Assembly (NCBI GenBank): GCA_026707545.1 | Contig: JAPOWR010000001.1 | Coordinates: forward strand, 434,001-498,000 | Reading direction: 5' to 3' | DNA length: 64,000 nt | From: Acidobacteriota bacterium | Lineage (GTDB): Bacteria; Acidobacteriota; Thermoanaerobaculia; Multivoradales; Multivoraceae | Shown here: positions 8,120 through 20,650 of the stretch, piece by piece | How positions within the stretch are numbered: position 1 is the first letter of the stretch | How the letters are laid out: each line of letters starts with the position of its first letter | The notes under the pieces: generated by a model | What the model was told of the DNA's origin: nothing | Seen by the model: only the letters and a program-made list of their open reading frames with translations | Database searches by the model: none | Program-made: the position numbers and the translations under genes

Positions 8120-8614
8120 TCACAGGATGATGCTCACGGCACCGTGCCAGGAGAGGTCTTCCATATCCAGCACCGCGCGCCGGTAGGCTATTCGGAGATC
8201 CTCGCCATCTCTCCTCAGGATGTACTCGACGCTGCCGACGTAAGGCGCTCCCTCGCCGCTCCGGAACCGGTAGACCAGAACGTTTGCGGAGACCGACAGT
8301 TGCCTGTCTTCGGTTTCTTCAACCCGTACGTTGGAAACGAACCGGCGGGTCCGCGACCGCGGATTCTCGCGGTGGGAGTGGTGGCTGTTCAGTCGCGCCA
8401 CCCGAGCGCGTAAACGCTTGATGTCGTCGTCGATGAACACCAGGTCGCGCCCGGGATCCCCTTCCGGCAAATCCGTGGAAGGAACCATGTACCGGGCGTC
8501 GTGCGTGAACAGATCGATCCATTCATCCAGCCTCCAGTCATCCAGAAGTGCCGCTTCCCTGAAGAGGAACTCCTCGACCATTCCTCGTAGCGCGGGGATG
8601 CTGGTGGCCGTCAT
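8120..8614 (-). CDS. Aromatic-ring-hydroxylating dioxygenase beta (small) subunit
   Basis: 164 residues, the usual length of the family. The product is the structural beta subunit of a Rieske non-haem iron oxygenase, an NTF2-like cone fold that packs against the catalytic alpha subunit. Recognisable parts are E-F-L-F-R-E-A-A-L-L-D-D, W-I-D-L-F-T-H-D-A-R-Y, the H-R-E-N-P-R-S-R-T-R-R-F-V-S-N segment typical of beta subunits, and a C-terminal R-R-A-V-L-D-M. The start ATG overlaps the alpha stop by 4 bp (ATGA), so the two are translated together. No ferredoxin or reductase gene lies nearby, so the electron supply must come from elsewhere. The substrate is not predictable. Confidence 0.9.
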   Translation of the reverse strand: MTATSIPALRGMVEEFLFREAALLDDWRLDEWIDLFTHDARYMVPSTDLPEGDPGRDLVFIDDDIKRLRARVARLNSHHSHRENPRSRTRRFVSNVRVEETEDRQLSVSANVLVYRFRSGEGAPYVGSVEYILRRDGEDLRIAYRRAVLDMEDLSWHGAVSIIL

Positions 8615-9975
8615 TGTTCGCTGGCCCGGCGCCCAAGGTCGTCCGCTTCCGAATCAGCCGCTGCGGCCTGCGATTCCGTGGGCTGCCCGTCCTGTACGTT
8701 GGTTGTGTTTCGGCCCAGCATGTTCGCGTGCCACTGTCGCCAGAATCCCCGCATCTGGAGTTCATCCGACGTTCCGGGGCGGGACTTCAGCATGCCCCTT
8801 GAGATGTCGGACCACTCGTTCTCGCTAGCGCGGAAACCGGTCTGACACGATTCCAGGGCTTCGACGTCATCGGGTGTGGCAAAGCCGCCCGGTCCCAGAA
8901 AGGTCAGGTAACTGTCGAGTCGGGTGGCCAGCGCCGCGCCTGCCTCCTCCCTGGGCACGAGATGCCAGGCTGTGACATCCATTCTGTCCGGTGCGACGGG
9001 TTCGATATAGCGGATGCTGATCGCCACGAAGTCCATGATCAGCAGGTTCGGATAGATGAGGAGATTCCGGGAGGTGTCGGCCATCCGGAATGCGCGCTTC
9101 TCTCCGTACTCCCGTACCAGCCGGCGCCGGGTTCGCGCGATCCGCTCCTTGGCCTCCTCTCCGAATACCGGGTGCCAGCGGGCGATGGGACGGCCGTTCC
9201 GGGAGATGTTCTCGGACACGCAGTGACCGTTACCCAAAGCCCGCCCGGCGCCGGGCGGGCGGGAAGCCAGCGTGTCTCCGCTGTCGTCCGTCCCGAGACC
9301 AGCCATGTAGTCCACGTAGGTCCGATGGGTTGGGATCAGGTGGTATCCGTCAAGGCTGTTCTCGGCCAGCAGCTTCCAGTTGGCCTTGATGGCGTACTTG
9401 TTGGAACCGGGAACCACCCGCATCCCTTCCTGGGCCTGGTCGACGACCAGGTCCAGATAGTCTCTGGCTCCCGCCAGGTAGGTTCTCAAGTCTTCGGCAT
9501 CCGGGTTGAAGCTCACAAAGAAAAAGCCCCGGTAGCTGTCGACTCGTGCCGGCTCTTTCAATCCGAGTTCGGCGGGGTCGAAGTTGGGGCCGTAGGCGTC
9601 CCTTCCGGGGACACCGATCAACTCGCCCTCGGTGTTGAAAGACCAGGCGTGGTAGAAACACCGCAGGATCTTGGCATTCCCCGCGTCGCGGCGGCAGATC
9701 ATGGCGCCCCGGTGCGGGCAGGAATTGAGGAACACGCGCACCTGACCGTCCTGGCCACGCACGAAGAAGAGCGGGCGTCCGGCGACCGTGCGGCGACGGT
9801 AGTCCCCGGGGCGCTCCACTTCCGATTCGTGTCCCAGGTAGATCCAGCACCGGTCGAAGATCAGTCTCAGCTCCCGCTGGAACAGATCCGTGGAAGCCAT
9901 GCACGACCGATGAACCCTGAAGACTCCGCGCTTCCGGTCGTCGACGACCAGGTCGCGGATGCTCGGACCGCTCAT
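8611..9975 (-). CDS. Aromatic-ring-hydroxylating dioxygenase alpha subunit (Rieske)
   Basis: 454 residues, normal for the family. The Rieske [2Fe-2S] centre is C86-P-H88 and C106-F-Y-H109. The mononuclear iron site is in N-S-L-D-G-Y-H-L-I-P-T-H (D209 bridge, H212 and H217 ligands). A third carboxylate ligand should lie in the C-terminal third. The protein would use O2 and two electrons to hydroxylate an aromatic or similar ring. The gene overlaps both neighbours by 4 bp: the molybdopterin-binding gene upstream and the beta subunit downstream. Its ribosome binding site and upstream region are a near copy of the leader of the gene at 6961-8040, which suggests it was placed here by recombination or replaced an older copy of that gene. 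Confidence 0.92.
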   Translation of the reverse strand: MSGPSIRDLVVDDRKRGVFRVHRSCMASTDLFQRELRLIFDRCWIYLGHESEVERPGDYRRRTVAGRPLFFVRGQDGQVRVFLNSCPHRGAMICRRDAGNAKILRCFYHAWSFNTEGELIGVPGRDAYGPNFDPAELGLKEPARVDSYRGFFFVSFNPDAEDLRTYLAGARDYLDLVVDQAQEGMRVVPGSNKYAIKANWKLLAENSLDGYHLIPTHRTYVDYMAGLGTDDSGDTLASRPPGAGRALGNGHCVSENISRNGRPIARWHPVFGEEAKERIARTRRRLVREYGEKRAFRMADTSRNLLIYPNLLIMDFVAISIRYIEPVAPDRMDVTAWHLVPREEAGAALATRLDSYLTFLGPGGFATPDDVEALESCQTGFRASENEWSDISRGMLKSRPGTSDELQMRGFWRQWHANMLGRNTTNVQDGQPTESQAAAADSEADDLGRRASEQ

Positions 9976-11057
9976 GTTGGGTCCTCCGGATGACGGTGGG
10001 ATGGGCGGAGCGTAGCGGAGCCAGGACCTTCGATTCGCCGCCGCGGCAACGGCCGCTCCGGCACGTCCTCCAGCAGGCCGCCGTGGCCTAGCGACGTGAT
10101 GTCGCGGCGGGTCAGGCGGTCGCCGACGAGCAGCCGCGGCAGCACCAGATCGACGATGTTCCGTTTCGGGCTGCGGGCGCAGCCGGGGGCGCCGAGGACC
10201 GGGGTGCCGGCGAGGTCGGCGAGCAGCAGCAGGTTGCCGGGGTCGACAGGGGCGCCGTAGCAGATCACCGAGCCGCCGGCGGTTTCGATGGCCGTCGGAG
10301 CGAGGTCGTGGCGGTCCTGGATCGCCGTTTCGCCGGCGAGGATCAGGAGATCGACGTCCGGGGCGAGTTCTGCCGCAGCCGCCGCGAGCTCTTCGGTCTC
10401 CTGCTCCCGGTCGATCGGCACGAAGCGAACTCGGGTGAGTTCGGCGCCGAGGGCGTCGAGCCGCTGCCGGAAGGCCTTCTCGAAGCCGGCGACGAGCCGT
10501 TCGCGGCCGGCGGAGCGGCCGGCGGGGACGGTCCCGGAGACGATCAATGCCGCCGTGCTCGCCCGCAGTGCGTCGAGCCGGATCAGGGGCCTTGCGGCCA
10601 CGCCCTCGGCCGCGGCGACCGTCTCTTCCGACAGGGCGTAGGGGAGGATCTTCGTCGTCCCCACCATCTTGCCGGCGCGGGCCACGCTGTGGTTGGGCCG
10701 CGTGGCGAGCGTGACGCCGTCACAGTCGTTGATGCGGTCCAGGGCCGCGGCGTCGACGCGCAGCACGCCCAGCGTCTGCGCGTGCAGATTGACCCGCCCG
10801 GTCGTCGGCCCCCGCAGGTCGAGACCGGTCCCGGTGACAGCTTCGCTGACGCGGCGGGCAGCCTCGTTCTCGTCGACATCGCCGGGTTCCAGCCGTGCCG
10901 CGAAGACCCGGTCGCGACCGAGACCGGCCAGCAGCGTCAGTTCCTCGTCGCCGAGCGCGAGGCCCTTCCGCAGCACGCGACGGCCGTCGCCGTCGTAGAC
11001 GTTGTGGCCGAGGATGGCGCCGTGAGCCTCGGTAAGCGGCGTCGCTTCGAACTTCAT
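9972..11057 (-). CDS. Molybdopterin-binding protein (MoCF-biosynthesis domain)
   Basis: 361 residues from the ATG at 11057; an in-frame extension to 11132 is less likely because it enters the region shared with the divergent gene. Residues about 1-170 resemble the N-terminal domain found in front of molybdenum-cofactor cytidylyltransferases and in MoeA-like proteins. Residues about 170-320 are a MoCF-type domain with L-I-L-A-G-E-T-A and L-G-A-P-G-C-A-R-S-P-K, the latter diagnostic of this subgroup. It probably binds molybdopterin during cofactor maturation. The C-terminal tail (R-P-S-H-R-H-P-E-D-P-T) is encoded by a duplicated leader, so it may be newly acquired. A TAGTTT box 11 nt before the start could be a -10 element. 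Confidence 0.75.
   Translation of the reverse strand: MKFEATPLTEAHGAILGHNVYDGDGRRVLRKGLALGDEELTLLAGLGRDRVFAARLEPGDVDENEAARRVSEAVTGTGLDLRGPTTGRVNLHAQTLGVLRVDAAALDRINDCDGVTLATRPNHSVARAGKMVGTTKILPYALSEETVAAAEGVAARPLIRLDALRASTAALIVSGTVPAGRSAGRERLVAGFEKAFRQRLDALGAELTRVRFVPIDREQETEELAAAAAELAPDVDLLILAGETAIQDRHDLAPTAIETAGGSVICYGAPVDPGNLLLLADLAGTPVLGAPGCARSPKRNIVDLVLPRLLVGDRLTRRDITSLGHGGLLEDVPERPLPRRRIEGPGSATLRPSHRHPEDPT
9973..10045. repeat. Duplicated leader, copy B
   Basis: This near copy of 8038-8109 runs upstream from the oxygenase alpha start codon. Here it lies inside the 3' end of the molybdopterin-binding gene, so the last 20 or so residues of that protein are encoded by the repeat. The box reads GGAGCGTAGCGGAG at 10007-10020, one base different from copy A, so the possible -10 (TACACT) becomes TACGCT. 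Confidence 0.8.
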
Positions 11058-11068
11058 CGCTGGGCGTG

Positions 11069-11074
11069 AAACTA
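11069..11074 (-). promoter_or_regulatory. TANNNT box (TAGTTT) before molybdopterin-binding gene
   Basis: The hexamer ends 11 nt before the ATG at 11057. There is no Shine-Dalgarno sequence in between. This is compatible with a very short leader or a leaderless transcript, but no -35 element is evident. Confidence 0.3.
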
Positions 11075-11115
11075 CACCGTGACCACGGGGTGCCCCGGCG
11101 CTCCCACGGCGACGA

Positions 11116-11121
11116 TAAACT
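11116..11121 (+). promoter_or_regulatory. TANNNT box (TAAACT) before M20 amidohydrolase gene
   Basis: The hexamer ends 9 nt before the ATG at 11131, and the spacer (CCAGCGCCC) has no Shine-Dalgarno sequence. A transcript started from this -10 would begin at or next to the start codon. The same arrangement recurs at 50443, 51677 and 62753. Confidence 0.4.
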
Positions 11122-11130
11122 CCAGCGCCC

Positions 11131-12288
11131 ATGGCCTCCGAAAACTATGGCCGCATCGACGGGTGGCGCGACGAGCTGACCGAGTGGCGGCGCGACTTCC
11201 ACCGGCATCCTGAGCTCGCCTTCGAGGAGGAACGGACGTCGCAGATCGTGACGGAACGGCTACGGTCGTTCGGCATCGAGGAGGTCCATCACGGCATCGC
11301 CAGGACCGGGGTCGTCGCGACGATCCGCGCCGGCAGTTCGGATCGCGCGGTGGCGCTGCGGGCCGACATGGACGCGCTGCCGATCCATGAACGGAACCAG
11401 TTCGGGCACTGCTCGACGTCGCCGGGGAAGATGCATGCCTGCGGGCACGACGGCCACACCGCGATGCTGCTGGGCGCTGCCCGCTACCTCGCGCAGACCC
11501 GGAACTTCGACGGCACGGTGCAGCTCATCTTCCAGCCGGCGGAGGAGAAGGACGGGGGCGCCGGCGTCATGGTGAGGGAAGGGCTATTCGAGCGCTTCCC
11601 GGCGGACAAGGTCTTCGGCCTGCACAACTTTCCGGGCGTGCCGACGGGCGCCTTCGCGACGAACAGCGGACCCTTCATGGCCGCGATCGACCAGTTCGAG
11701 ATCGAGATCCGCGGCCGGGGAACGCACGGTGCCTGGCCGCACAGCGGCATCGACCCGATCGTCGCCGCGTCGCAGGTCGTGCTGGGACTTCAGACCCTGG
11801 TGTCCCGCAACGTGGATCCCCGCCGCCGGGCCGTCGTATCGGTGACGATGAGCCACGCGGGCGAAGCCTTCAATGTGATCCCCGAGACGGCGTATCTCGC
11901 CGGCGGCGTGCGCTCCTTCCTGCGCGAAGTGCAGGACACGCTCGAGCTGGGGCTGGAGCGCGTCGTCCACGGCATCTGCGCCGCGCACGGCGCCAGCGCC
12001 AAGGTCGACTACCAGCGCTACTACCCGGCGACGGTCAACGCGCTCCGGGAAACGGAGGAGATGGCAGCGGCCGCGCGCAGCATGGGCTGGGAGGTCGACG
12101 CGGAGATGGAGCCGCTGATGGGCTCCGACGACTTTGCGTTCCTGGCCGAGGAGCGGCCCGGCTCCTTCATGATGATCGGCAACGGCGACAGCGAGATGCT
12201 GCACACGCCGAGGTACGACTTCAACGACGAGTTGCTGACCATCGGCGCCAAGTACTGGGCGCGGCTGGCAGAAAGTCAGCTTTCCTAG
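11131..12288 (+). CDS. M20 family amidohydrolase (hippurate/IAA-amino-acid hydrolase type)
   Basis: 385 residues, typical of the M20D subfamily. These cytosolic metal enzymes hydrolyse N-acyl amino acids or amidated amino acids. Visible motifs are R-H-P-E-L, L-R-A-D-M-D-A-L-P, H-A-C-G-H-D-G-H (C104 and H106 as metal ligands), P-A-E-E-K-D-G-G (E138-E139 with the catalytic base), H165 in G-L-H-N-F-P, a dimerisation domain from about 185 to 300, and M-G-S-D-D-F near 330. The start is ATG 11131, and an upstream TANNNT box suggests a leaderless transcript. It is divergent from the molybdopterin-binding gene, with 73 bp between starts. The substrate is unknown. Confidence 0.9.
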   Translation: MASENYGRIDGWRDELTEWRRDFHRHPELAFEEERTSQIVTERLRSFGIEEVHHGIARTGVVATIRAGSSDRAVALRADMDALPIHERNQFGHCSTSPGKMHACGHDGHTAMLLGAARYLAQTRNFDGTVQLIFQPAEEKDGGAGVMVREGLFERFPADKVFGLHNFPGVPTGAFATNSGPFMAAIDQFEIEIRGRGTHGAWPHSGIDPIVAASQVVLGLQTLVSRNVDPRRRAVVSVTMSHAGEAFNVIPETAYLAGGVRSFLREVQDTLELGLERVVHGICAAHGASAKVDYQRYYPATVNALRETEEMAAAARSMGWEVDAEMEPLMGSDDFAFLAEERPGSFMMIGNGDSEMLHTPRYDFNDELLTIGAKYWARLAESQLS

Positions 12289-12437
12289 CGCCGCTCGGAA
12301 ACAAACCCGGCGGCTGGGGCGTATTCCCTGATGACGCGGGCGGTGGGCCGGGTGAACAGGCCCCGGTTTCTCAATACTCTCTCCAAGGAGCTGGTCGCCG
12401 CCCGCGCTGCCCCCCAAAAAGGACCTGAAAGAAAGCC

Positions 12438-13601
12438 ATGAAACTCGCCCATACCCACAGGATCTCGGCCGCTCAGGCCCTCGCGGCGATGATCCTCCTG
12501 TTTCTCCCCATCGTGGCGGGCTGCGCGTTCGACAGCGGTGTGGCCGGTGAGCCGCCGACATCGGAGGCCGCGACCGCGGACGCCGACGACGCGGTGCCCG
12601 TCGCCGCGCTGCCGCTGTTCCGCGGCCGGATCGAGTCCGTGCTCCGGTTCTCGACGAATCTCGAGGCCGAGAGCCGGGTCGACGTCCTGGCCGAGGCCGA
12701 GCGGCACGTGACGGACCTTCTCGTCGAGGAGGGCGACACGGTCCGCTCCGGCCAGACCCTGCTGCTGCTCGAGGACGAGGCCCAGCGCACGGCCCTCAAA
12801 CGGGTCGAGAGCCAGCTCGCGCGCTCGCGCCTGGAGTACGAGCGCCAGAATCGTCTCTTCGAGCAGGACCTGATCAGCGAGCAGGCGTACAACCAGGCGC
12901 GCTACGACATGGAGCAACTCGAGCTCGCCCTCGAGGACGCCGAGCGGGAGTTGGGCTATGCGACGGTTACAGCGCCGATCTCGGGCGTCGTCACGGAGCG
13001 GCTCATCAACGTGGGCGACCACGTCGAGACCCACGCCAAGCTGTTTGAGATCGTGGACTTCGACTCGATCGTTGCCCGGGTGTTCGTGCCGGAGCGGCAG
13101 TTGGCGGGTCTGTTCGTCGGCCAGCCGGCTCGCGTGATGGCCCAGTCTCTGGCGGGTTCGCGAGAGGCCGCGATCGAACGCGTCTCGCCCGTAGTCGATC
13201 CCCAGAGCGGCACGGTCAAGGTCACGCTCGGCATCCCTGGCAGCCAGGGCCTGCTTCCCGGCATGTACGTCGAGGTCGATCTGGTGGCCGCGGTCGAGGA
13301 GGACGCCCTGCTGGCGCCGAAGCGGGCGCTGGTCTACGACCAGGAACAGGTGTTCGTGTTCCGGGTAGTGGAGGGGGCCGACGGCCCGCGCGCCGAACGC
13401 CTGCTGGTGAGCATCCTGATCGAGAGCGAGGATGTCGTTCAACTGGCCGGCGACCTCGCCGACGGCGAGCGTCTGATCGTGGCCGGGCAGGCGGGACTGA
13501 AGGACGGCGCCCGGGTGCGGTTGCTCGATCCGGCCGAGGCGCTCGGCTCAGCGGCTGAACTGGGCGCGGCTTCGGTGCCGACGTACCAGCCCGTGAGCTG
13601 A
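12438..13601 (+). CDS. RND efflux periplasmic adaptor, lipoprotein type
   Basis: 387 residues. A lipoprotein signal ends in I-V-A-G-C, with Cys at about residue 30, so the protein is probably anchored by lipid in the periplasmic leaflet. Residues about 70-200 are the barrel-sandwich hybrid of HlyD/AcrA-type adaptors, split by a coiled-coil hairpin at about 110-170 rich in E, R and L. The half-motif A-P-I-S-G-V-V follows, and beta-barrel and membrane-proximal domains fill the C-terminus. The protein links the inner-membrane RND pump to an outer-membrane channel. It is followed by two RND genes with 32 bp and -4 bp spacing, clearly one operon. No TolC-type gene is present in the window. Confidence 0.9.
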   Translation: MKLAHTHRISAAQALAAMILLFLPIVAGCAFDSGVAGEPPTSEAATADADDAVPVAALPLFRGRIESVLRFSTNLEAESRVDVLAEAERHVTDLLVEEGDTVRSGQTLLLLEDEAQRTALKRVESQLARSRLEYERQNRLFEQDLISEQAYNQARYDMEQLELALEDAERELGYATVTAPISGVVTERLINVGDHVETHAKLFEIVDFDSIVARVFVPERQLAGLFVGQPARVMAQSLAGSREAAIERVSPVVDPQSGTVKVTLGIPGSQGLLPGMYVEVDLVAAVEEDALLAPKRALVYDQEQVFVFRVVEGADGPRAERLLVSILIESEDVVQLAGDLADGERLIVAGQAGLKDGARVRLLDPAEALGSAAELGAASVPTYQPVS

Positions 13602-13633
13602 TCGGTCAACCCACAGAACGAGAGGAGCGGCGC

Positions 13634-17208
<3,575 letters not shown>

Positions 17209-17212
<4 letters not shown>

Positions 17213-20200
17213 ACGATTCGCGGCACAGGGGCGGTGGAGATCAAGCGCCGGCCCGCGGCCCCACCTCGCTCGGCGTCTCCCTGCCCCGGCTGTCGCTCCG
17301 CCGTCCGATCGGCGTCGTCGTCCTGGTCGGGGCGCTCCTCGTCGTGGGCCTGGTTGCCGCCCTGTCCCTGCCGATCGAACTCATCCCCTCCGGCTACAGC
17401 TCGCCGTTCCTGCGCGTGACTGTGCCTTGGCGGGACGCGCCGCCGCAGGAGCTCCAGGACAAGATCACGATTCCGCTCGAGGAGGAGCTGGCCACCGTCC
17501 GCGGCCTGGAGAACCAGTACTCGTACTGCAGCGTCGGTTTCACCCAGGTCTTCCTGAGCTTCGCGCACGGCACGGACATGGATGTCGCCTACCGCGAGGT
17601 CCGCGACCGGATCGAACGCGCCCGGGCCCGGATGCCCGACGATGTCGAGCAGGTCTTCATCCGCAAGGACGACGACGCGATGATGCCGGTTGCCATGGTC
17701 GGTGTGATCGCCGAGGAGGACACGGCGGACGTCTACAACCTGATCCAGAACGAGATCATCCTGAAGCTGGAGCGCGTTCCGGGTGTGGCTTCGGTCGACG
17801 CCCAGGGACTGCTGGAGCGGGAGGTCCTGATCGAACTCGACCGGCAGCGGGTCGAGGCGGCGGGACTCAACATCTTCGAGATCGCCCAGGACCTGGCAAG
17901 CGACTACTTCACCCTGGCCTCGGGCAGTGTCAGGGCCGGCGACCGGAAACTGCTGCTCCGGTCGGTGGCGAGGTATCCGGCGCCGCAGAACGTCCGTGAT
18001 CTGTGGATCACCGACACGGTACGTCTCGGAGACATCGCGTCGGTGCGGTACGACGTGCCGGACGACGAGTTCCGCGTGCGGGTGAACGGGTTGCCCGCCT
18101 ACGCGATCCGGGTCCAGAAGGAGGGCGAGGCGAACGCGCTGGAGGTGGCCGCGGAGGTTGAACGCCTGATCGGTGAGTTGGCTCGGAATCCGCGGCTGGC
18201 CGCGATCGAAGTGGACGTGATCATGAGTTCGGGCGAGATCATCCGCGATTCGATGGGCGTTCTGCTCTCGAGCGGCCGGATCGGCGCCATGTTCGCGATG
18301 ATCGTTCTCTTCTTCTTCCTCCGCCGGCTGCGGATGTCGCTGATCATCGCGTTCTCCATCCCGCTTTCGATGGTCGCGGCGGTCGTCGCGATGTACTTCT
18401 TCGGCGAGACGTTCAACGTCATCTCCCTCCTCGGCCTGATGATCTCGGTCGGGCTCCTGGTCGACAACTCGGTGGTCGTGGCTGAGAACATCCACCGCCT
18501 GCATCAGAACGGCATGGCCCGCCGCCAGGCGGCGCTCCAGGGCGCGGGGGAGATTGCGCTGGCAATCACGACGGCGACCCTGACCACGGTGATCGTCTTC
18601 CTTCCGGTATCCCTGGTCGACGGTCAGGGTCAGTTCATGCTCCTGCGGCTGGTCATCCCGATCACGGTCTCCCTGCTGGCGTCCCTGGTCGTGGCGCTGG
18701 TCGTCGTGCCGCTCATGGTCTACGTCACGCTGCCCTCACGGGGAGCATCGGCGAACGGCGCCGTGCGCCGAGTGCGCGACGCGTCCAACGCCGTCCTGCG
18801 CCGCGGCTACGAGGCGACCTTCGGCCTCCTGAACCGCGCCTACCGCGGCATGCTCGCCTACGGCCTGCGGCGCCGGCTGGACGTCGTGCTGGCGCTGGTG
18901 GCGGCGATGGCGCTGACCCAGATCGCTGCCCAGGGCCGCCTGGAGATCGTGCCCATGTCGGAGGACGACCAGGCATTCTTCAACATCGAGGTCCGGTTGC
19001 CGCGCAACCTGTCCTTCGACGAGACGATCGAGTACTTCGCGCGCGCCGAGGAGAAGATCGACGGCCTGCGCGACGAGCTCGGCCTCGAGTACCTCGTGTT
19101 CTTCCACGAGCGCACCTGGGGCCAGATCCAGGGGATCATGGCCACCGACGCCGACACCGGGCTGAAGCCGCGCGAAGTGACACAGCGGGTGATCGATCTG
19201 ATGCCCGAGATGCCGGGGGTGCGCTTCCATACGGGCTTCGCCTCGGAGCAGGAGACGACGGACAAGGCGCTCGAAACGCTGACCCTGTTCGGAGAGGACG
19301 CCGACGTTCTGGAGGAGGTGGCGAGCGGGATCGAGGACCGCCTGGTGCGCCTTCCAGGCGTGCTCGCGGTGAAGAGAGGGGCCGATGAGGCGCCGAACGA
19401 ACTCGCCCTGGTGCTCGACCGGGACCTCGCCATGCGCCAGCAGGTGAACCCGCGAACGCTGGCCGTGATGGTCGGCTACGCCCTGCGCGGCCAGGCCCTG
19501 CCGCGGATCTACTTCGGCGGCCGGGACATCCCGGTCCGCATCCGCTTCGAGGAACAGGACCGGCAGAGCCTCGCCGAGTTGCGCGACTTCTCGGTTCCGG
19601 CCGGGACCGGCGAGACGCTGGCCATCGGCACCCTGGTCGATGTTCGTCAACAGCCGGCGCCGACCCGGATCTCGCGCCGCGACAAGCAGACCGCGCGCCG
19701 GATCACGGTGGAACTCGAAGAGGGCCGGGAGAGCGAGGCGCGCCGGGCCGTGCGCGCGGCGGCGGCGCAGACGGAACTGCCTGAGGGTGTGGCCTGGGCG
19801 CGGCTGGTGCGCAACGTGGCCGCCGAGGAGATCCGGAACATGATGCTCGCCGCCCTCATGTCGATCGCCTTCGTCTACCTGTTGATGGGCTTCCTGTTCG
19901 AGAGCTTCCTCCGGCCGCTGGCGATCCTGGTCACGATCCCGCTGGCGAGCATGGGGGTGACCTGGATCCACCTCCTCGCCGGCCGCGAGCTGGACTTCCT
20001 GGGCCTGGTGGGCCTGATCATCCTGATCGGGGTGGTCGTGAACAACGGGATCGTGCTGCTTGACGCGGTGAACCGTCTCCGCGCGGAAGGCATGGAGAGG
20101 GCCGAGGCACTGCTCGAAGCAGCCGACCGGCGCTTCCGGCCGATCATGATGACCGCGCTGACCACGATCGGCGGCATGGTGCCGCTGCTGTTCGGGCAGC

Positions 20201-20388
20201 CGACCCAGATGGGCCTGAGCTACAAGAGCTTCGCCTTGACCCTGATCGGCGGCATGGCCGCCGCGACCCTGCTGACGCTGCTCGCGGTGCCGGTCTTCTA
20301 CACCCTGATCGAGGACGGTCGTGCCTGGGTGGGCCGGACGCTTGCCGGCGCACTGGCGCCGCGCCGGCGAGCCCATCCGGTCTCGTGA
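17209..20388 (+). CDS. RND-family efflux transporter, second subunit
   Basis: The start is GTG 17209, overlapping the previous stop by 4 bp (GTGA), which gives 1059 residues, a standard RND length. The frame is open further upstream, but that part only shadows the first pump. Helix 1 is near residues 25-48 (V-V-V-L-V-G-A-L-L-V-V-G-L). The porter motif here is W-R-D-A-P-P-Q-E-L-Q. Helix 4 has S-V-G-L-L-V-D-N-S-V-V-V-A-E-N, so the second proton-relay Asp is Asn. It resembles the acriflavin-resistance branch more than the heavy-metal branch. Two different RND proteins made in coupled fashion could form a mixed trimer, as in MdtB/MdtC. That is inference. Confidence 0.92.
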
Positions 20389-20617
20389 AGATCCATTCGA
20401 TTGGACGGTTTGACGAGAAATTGGCGAGAATTCCGTGAGGACTTCCGCCTAACTGCAACACTGTTATAGTCCGCGATCCAGTTAAGCGACAGGTAGCTGT
20501 CTCCGATCGTGGCGGCCGGGCTCGGATGGTCTGAAGGGTCATTCGCAGCCGTGAGTTCCCTCCGATTCCCCCGTCCTGCCCGACCCGGGGAATCGCATGA
20601 ACTCTCACTCTTAGTGG

Positions 20618-20629
20618 CTGGCTAGCCAG
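20618..20629. promoter_or_regulatory. 12-bp perfect palindrome before TonB receptor gene
   Basis: CTGGCTAGCCAG is perfectly self-complementary and ends 5 bp before the Shine-Dalgarno AAAGGAGG (20635-20642) of the receptor gene. It could be an operator or an RNA hairpin affecting initiation. The rest of the 262-bp gap holds a TATAGT (20465-20470) that might be a -10 element, without a clear -35. Confidence 0.35.
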
Positions 20630-20650
20630 AAACCAAAGGAGGATCGGCTC

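Noticed and set aside
9972-11132. Longer start of the molybdopterin-binding gene at 11132
   Set aside because: It would overlap the start of the divergent amidohydrolase gene. The extra 25 residues are Arg- and Gly-rich and lack conservation features.
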